Source: Coprothermobacter sp. (GTDB taxonomy: Bacteria; Coprothermobacterota; Coprothermobacteria; Coprothermobacterales; Coprothermobacteraceae). From it: 7,607 nucleotides of DNA. Each line of letters starts with the position of its first letter. Positions within the stretch are counted from its first letter, which is position 1. Under the pieces are notes generated by a model. The model was not told the origin of the DNA. It did not search any database and saw nothing but the letters and a program-made list of their open reading frames with translations. This document shows positions 4,493 to 7,607 of the stretch, one piece after another. The stretch is taken from NCBI GenBank assembly GCA_003476705.1, contig DMVM01000026.1, forward strand, positions 1 to 7,607, given 5' to 3'. The position numbers were made by a program, and so were the translations under genes.

Positions 4493-6487
4493 ATGAATAT
4501 AACGATCTACATAATAGGGCTACTTGTAGCCATTGGCATGTTGCTTTTTAACATCGACGATATTATTTGGGATATCGGCTATCTTCTCAGTTCTGAGCGT
4601 CGAAGAAAAGAAGAAAGAATGCCTATGAATTTGGTGGATGATTTGCCTCCCAAATTATTGGCAGTCATGGTAGCGGCTTGGCATGAAGAAAATGTCATTG
4701 AGCAGGTAATTGATCACATGATATCTACTGTGCATTATCCAAGGTCCATGTATCATGTGTTTTTAGGTGTTTATCCCAATGATCCAGCGACCACTGAAAT
4801 TGCTAAAAGACTGTCGCAAAAATATGAAAATGTCCATGTGGTCGTAAGTCCAAAACCTGGACCCACATCAAAGGCGCAAAATTTGAACCACATGATTAGT
4901 TGCATCCATGACTTTGAAAGGGAACATTTTTGCCGATTTGCTGCAGTGACTGTACATGATTCTGAAGACGTGGTTCATCCATACGAACTCAAGGTTACGA
5001 ACTTTTTGATTGACCAGTACGACTCCTTGCAGTTTCCAGTATTTCCGCTTCAAAGAAAACCCAATTGGAAAAACTTCTTTAGTGAGATCACTTCTGGGAC
5101 ATATGCAGATGAATTTGCAGAGAATCATTTTCGGCACATGGTTATGAGAAGTGAAACCAAGGCTGTTGTTCCTTCAGCAGGGACAGGTTTTGTCATCTCC
5201 CGTAATGTGTTGGATTACTACAAAGATAAACCGCTATTCACAGAGGGTAGCCTAACTGAAGATTACAAGTTTTCAATAGATTTGGCAAAACAAGGGTTTC
5301 AGGTGCACTATGTGCTCGAAAAAGTACCACGCGTTCTGCAGAATGGGAAGCTTAAGTGGGATTACGTTGCAACGCGTAGCTTGTTTCCGAAAACCTTTGG
5401 CGCTGCGGTCAAACAGAAAACACGCTGGATCTACGGTATTACTATGCAATCACTCCACATGAGTGATATTCTCTCAAGTGAGAATAAACTAAGCTTTGTC
5501 CAGAGGTCAGCTCTATATAAGGACTGGAAAAGTAAGTTCATAAACATATTGGTGCTGCCTGCTTACATAATCCTCGTCTACTTTTTGCTTTCATTATTCA
5601 TACCATTGCCAGCTGTATATCCTATTTGGTCCCTATCTTGGTGGCTCTCTTTAAGCATGACGGTAATCATGTTTTATAAACAATTCGTGAGAGGTTTTGC
5701 GATTTACCGTGTTTATGGTCTTAGAAGTGTGGTGGCAGCGTGTTTAGTCCCTCCTATTCTTCCATTAAGGGTAATTTGGGGCAACTTGATCAATTTCACA
5801 GCCACAGCCAGAGCTTGGAGTTGGTCTCTCTTTGGTATCAGAAGTGGGACATCGAAACGTGGAGCTATCAAGTGGAACAAAACAGAACATGAATTCTTGG
5901 AAAAGCATGTTCTTTATAGCTACTACAGAAACTTAGGAGACGTTTTGCTAGAAAAACAGTATATCAGTCCAGATGTTTTGAAGCGAGCTCTTGAGAAAGC
6001 ACGTGTACAGAACAAACGACTTGGTAAAGTACTTTTTGAGGATGGTTACGTGAACGAGGAGAAGCTTGCTAGAGCCTTAGCTGCAAGTACGCATAAACTT
6101 TTTGTCAAGGATATCTACCTGTTTGACCCGAAACTTGTAGGAAAGTTCGACAAGAGCTCAATGGGAAAAAACCTTTTTTACCCACTCATGGAGTTCAACA
6201 ATGGCTACGTTGTTGCAGAAACGATCTTTTCAGACCCGGAATTGTATCTATGCAAGTTAGATGGCACGGACAGAATTTACACGGTTTACACCACAACTAA
6301 ACAAATTAAAGATGTCTGTGAGGGTAATTTGTATATTACTTCCAGGGATAAGAAGTTTTCCGATCGCGCGAGGAGTTTACTTAAAGATAACATCATAACC
6401 TGGGAGCAAACCGCCATTGCATTGGAGAACAGGGACTTTGGTTTGGATGTGCTTGAGTACATGGGTGTTGGGCTTCGTGTTGCGTAA
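4493..6487 (+). CDS. NfrB-like membrane glycosyltransferase (GT2) with C-terminal MshEN/GSPII_E_N-type domain
   Basis: Predicted inner-membrane processive or lipid-linked glycosyltransferase of 664 residues. Order: a membrane segment near 3-20 and the NfrB-like NIDDIIWDIGY; a GT2 domain about 55-320 with VAAWHEENVI (60-69), KAQNLNHM (127-134), the DxD-type HDSED (155-159), GTGFVISR (230-237), the TED acceptor-base motif (255-257) and QKTRW (308-312, the QxxRW motif); membrane segments near 349-370, 376-396 and possibly 411-434; then an MshEN-type domain about 478-600. Its two motifs are NLGDVLLEKQYI (480-491) and RLGKVLFEDGYV (509-520), each followed by L-x-x-AL. In other proteins such domains bind cyclic di-GMP, and E. 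coli NfrB is reported to be c-di-GMP dependent. Here the first motif lacks the Arg of RLG, so binding is uncertain. A further half-motif lies at 628-645. No NfrA-like or polysaccharide gene is adjacent in the window. SD AAGGAGA (4481-4487) is 5 nt before the ATG; an out-of-frame ATG at 4489 is ignored. Confidence 0.9.
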   Translation: MNITIYIIGLLVAIGMLLFNIDDIIWDIGYLLSSERRRKEERMPMNLVDDLPPKLLAVMVAAWHEENVIEQVIDHMISTVHYPRSMYHVFLGVYPNDPATTEIAKRLSQKYENVHVVVSPKPGPTSKAQNLNHMISCIHDFEREHFCRFAAVTVHDSEDVVHPYELKVTNFLIDQYDSLQFPVFPLQRKPNWKNFFSEITSGTYADEFAENHFRHMVMRSETKAVVPSAGTGFVISRNVLDYYKDKPLFTEGSLTEDYKFSIDLAKQGFQVHYVLEKVPRVLQNGKLKWDYVATRSLFPKTFGAAVKQKTRWIYGITMQSLHMSDILSSENKLSFVQRSALYKDWKSKFINILVLPAYIILVYFLLSLFIPLPAVYPIWSLSWWLSLSMTVIMFYKQFVRGFAIYRVYGLRSVVAACLVPPILPLRVIWGNLINFTATARAWSWSLFGIRSGTSKRGAIKWNKTEHEFLEKHVLYSYYRNLGDVLLEKQYISPDVLKRALEKARVQNKRLGKVLFEDGYVNEEKLARALAASTHKLFVKDIYLFDPKLVGKFDKSSMGKNLFYPLMEFNNGYVVAETIFSDPELYLCKLDGTDRIYTVYTTTKQIKDVCEGNLYITSRDKKFSDRARSLLKDNIITWEQTAIALENRDFGLDVLEYMGVGLRVA

Positions 6488-6755
6488 ATCAAAAGAAGAC
6501 GGTGTTTCTTGAACTGACGCATTTTACAGGTTTCTTGTGGTTCTATAAGCACGCAGTTTTCCAGTAAGAACGCATTTAGCTATGCCTGAAGGGCTAAAGG
6601 TCAATCGGTTTGATGATTTTTAGAAACAATATGGCTGTCTTACAGTGTTCAGCTACTGAATGCAGCATACGGATTTCTTCGGTTTGCATCATCTAGTCTT
6701 TTTACTACTGCGACACTGGGGCGTGTAACCTGCTTACGGTAACCTTTTGCTTTTA
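6488..6755. other. Non-coding gap with no convincing gene
   Basis: Six frames carry only short broken stretches. The best is a 32-codon minus-strand ORF (6692-6594) beginning MMQTEEIRML with no SD, which I do not accept as a gene. A 13-bp dyad TTCAG-CTA-CTGAA lies at 6648-6660. No clear GC-rich hairpin with a T-run was found after the glycosyltransferase stop, so its terminator is not identified. The DNA could be eroded coding sequence, but I recognise no family. Confidence 0.6.
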
Positions 6756-6764
6756 TGCTATTAT
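6756..6764 (+). promoter_or_regulatory. Extended -10 promoter for the nitronate monooxygenase gene
   Basis: TGCTATTAT combines a TGn extension with TATTAT (5 of 6 to TATAAT). A weak -35, TTACGG at 6734-6739, has a 19-nt spacer; extended -10 promoters tolerate this. The start would fall near 6771, giving a leader of about 35-40 nt before the TTG at 6808. GTAACC occurs twice around the -35 (6725-6730 and 6739-6744). Confidence 0.5.
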
Positions 6765-6796
6765 GAACAACGTAGATATTATTTGTGGAAAAAGGC

Positions 6797-6800
6797 AGGA
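6797..6800 (+). promoter_or_regulatory. Ribosome binding site deciding the TTG start at 6808
   Basis: AGGA (within GGCAGGAT) lies 7 nt before the TTG at 6808-6810. The next in-frame ATG (6871) is inside the conserved GGMGVG flavin-binding motif and cannot be the start, so the TTG is well supported. Confidence 0.65.
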
Positions 6801-6807
6801 TAAAAAG

Positions 6808-7607
6808 TTGAAATTACCATCTCTTAAAATAGGAGATTTAGAAGCAAAAGTGCCTATTATTCAAGGTGGAATGGGCGTAGGGATTTCCATGTCTGGCTTA
6901 GCATCTGCTGTGGCTAATGCTGGTGGCATCGGAGTCATATCCGGTTTACATCTGTCTCTTAGCGACCCTAAGTGGGGTCCTAACATTAGAAAGGGTAACA
7001 TTGAAGCATTAAGGCACGAAATAAGAAGGGCTAGGGAGCTTTCACCGAAGGGCATCATTGGTGTAAACATAATGGTGGCTGCGACGGAGTACGAGGACCT
7101 TGTAGCAACTGCCGTGGAAGAAGGTGCAGACCTTATTATTTCTGGTGCTGGACTTCCCCTAAGTTTACCGGAGTTTGTGAAGGGCACCCACACAAAGGCT
7201 GTGCCCATTGTTTCTTCCGCACGTGGAGCAGCAACCATCTGCAAATCGTGGATTCAAAAGCATAACTACATACCAGACGCTATCATTGTGGAGGGGCCAA
7301 AAGCAGGTGGGCACCTCGGTTTTAAATTGGAAGAGTTGGCTAACATTGACAATTACAAGCTTGAGGATATTGTTCCGCAGGTCATTGAAACTGTCAAGCC
7401 GTTTGAAGAACAGTATGGTAAGAAAATACCTATAATCGCAGCTGGTGGCATTTTTGATGGCAAAGACATTGCTAAGTTCATAAAGCTTGGTGCTAGCGGA
7501 GTCCAGATGGCGACGCGGTTTGTGGCGACCTATGAATGTGATGCGGCAATGGAGTTCAAGCAGGCTTACATAAACGCGAAAAAGGAAGATGTGGTAATCA
7601 TAAAGAG
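6808..7607 (+). CDS. Nitronate monooxygenase / 2-nitropropane dioxygenase-family flavoprotein (C-terminus cut by window end)
   Basis: FMN-dependent TIM-barrel enzyme of the NPD family, which includes nitronate monooxygenases and the enoyl-ACP reductase FabK. The frame is open from TTG 6808 to the window end (266 codons plus 2 nt). Motifs: KVPIIQGGMGVGIS (14-27, N-terminal flavin loop), VANAGGIGVIS (35-45), GVNIMV (85-90), SGAGLP (112-117), VEGPKAGGHLG (161-171) with H169 at the usual catalytic His position, PIIAAGGIFDGKDIAKFIKLGASGVQMATRF (208-238, phosphate-binding strands). The last codons, VVIIK plus a partial codon AG, fit the usual IKSPVGMPGR continuation, so roughly 100 residues are probably missing. 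The N-terminus MKLPSLKIGDLEAKVPIIQ is typical of anaerobe proteins of this group. Its natural substrate cannot be told from sequence; nitronate oxidation is the family label. It is transcribed from its own promoter, apart from the glycosyltransferase. Confidence 0.93.
   Translation, partial: MKLPSLKIGDLEAKVPIIQGGMGVGISMSGLASAVANAGGIGVISGLHLSLSDPKWGPNIRKGNIEALRHEIRRARELSPKGIIGVNIMVAATEYEDLVATAVEEGADLIISGAGLPLSLPEFVKGTHTKAVPIVSSARGAATICKSWIQKHNYIPDAIIVEGPKAGGHLGFKLEELANIDNYKLEDIVPQVIETVKPFEEQYGKKIPIIAAGGIFDGKDIAKFIKLGASGVQMATRFVATYECDAAMEFKQAYINAKKEDVVIIK

Noticed and set aside
6489..6510. Weak hairpin AAGAA...TTTCTT after the glycosyltransferase stop as a terminator
   Set aside because: The stem is short and AT-rich and no T-run follows.
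6594..6692. Small minus-strand ORF of 32 codons beginning MMQTEEIRML
   Set aside because: No SD, in-frame stops just upstream, no recognised family; probably chance or eroded sequence.

Overview
This 7.6 kb window looks like chromosomal DNA from a bacterium of moderate GC content (about 43-45% by eye). Its Shine-Dalgarno (SD) sites are strong and purine-rich, and several starts appear to be non-ATG. The proteins look like those of Firmicutes-type or deep-branching thermophilic anaerobes (Coprothermobacter-like lineages are one guess), but nothing here fixes the taxon.

Left block, minus strand, read from high to low coordinates: a CPBP-family intramembrane protease (about 3950-3105), a class I SAM-dependent methyltransferase (3017-2382), then three thiamine salvage genes packed as an operon: thiD (2313-1504), thiM (1474-662) and thiE (657-22). 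ThiD phosphorylates the pyrimidine HMP to HMP-PP, ThiM phosphorylates hydroxyethylthiazole, and ThiE joins the two products into thiamine phosphate. No de novo thiamine gene and no TPP riboswitch is visible. The thi genes follow the methyltransferase after a short gap. A perfect 8-bp-arm dyad lies between the methyltransferase and the protease gene.

Middle, about 3960-4492: this divergent intergenic region is not empty. It holds a short decayed minus-strand gene whose tail resembles the C-terminus of a nitrilase-superfamily amidohydrolase, with an internal stop and a frame change. It also holds a pair of 15-bp direct repeats spaced 22 bp apart upstream of the protease gene, a perfect TATAAT, and a two-copy 17-bp tandem repeat in the presumed leader of the next gene.

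Right block, plus strand: a 664-residue membrane glycosyltransferase of the NfrB type (4493-6487), with a GT2 catalytic domain followed by membrane segments and a C-terminal MshEN/GSPII_E_N-type domain, a fold known to bind cyclic di-GMP in other proteins. After a 320-bp gap with no convincing gene but a good extended -10 promoter comes a nitronate monooxygenase/2-nitropropane dioxygenase-family flavoenzyme, read from a TTG start at 6808 and cut by the window end.

The most interesting parts are the NfrB-like protein with its degenerate MshEN motifs and apparent extra half-repeat, the tandem repeat in its leader, and the nitrilase-like gene remnant.
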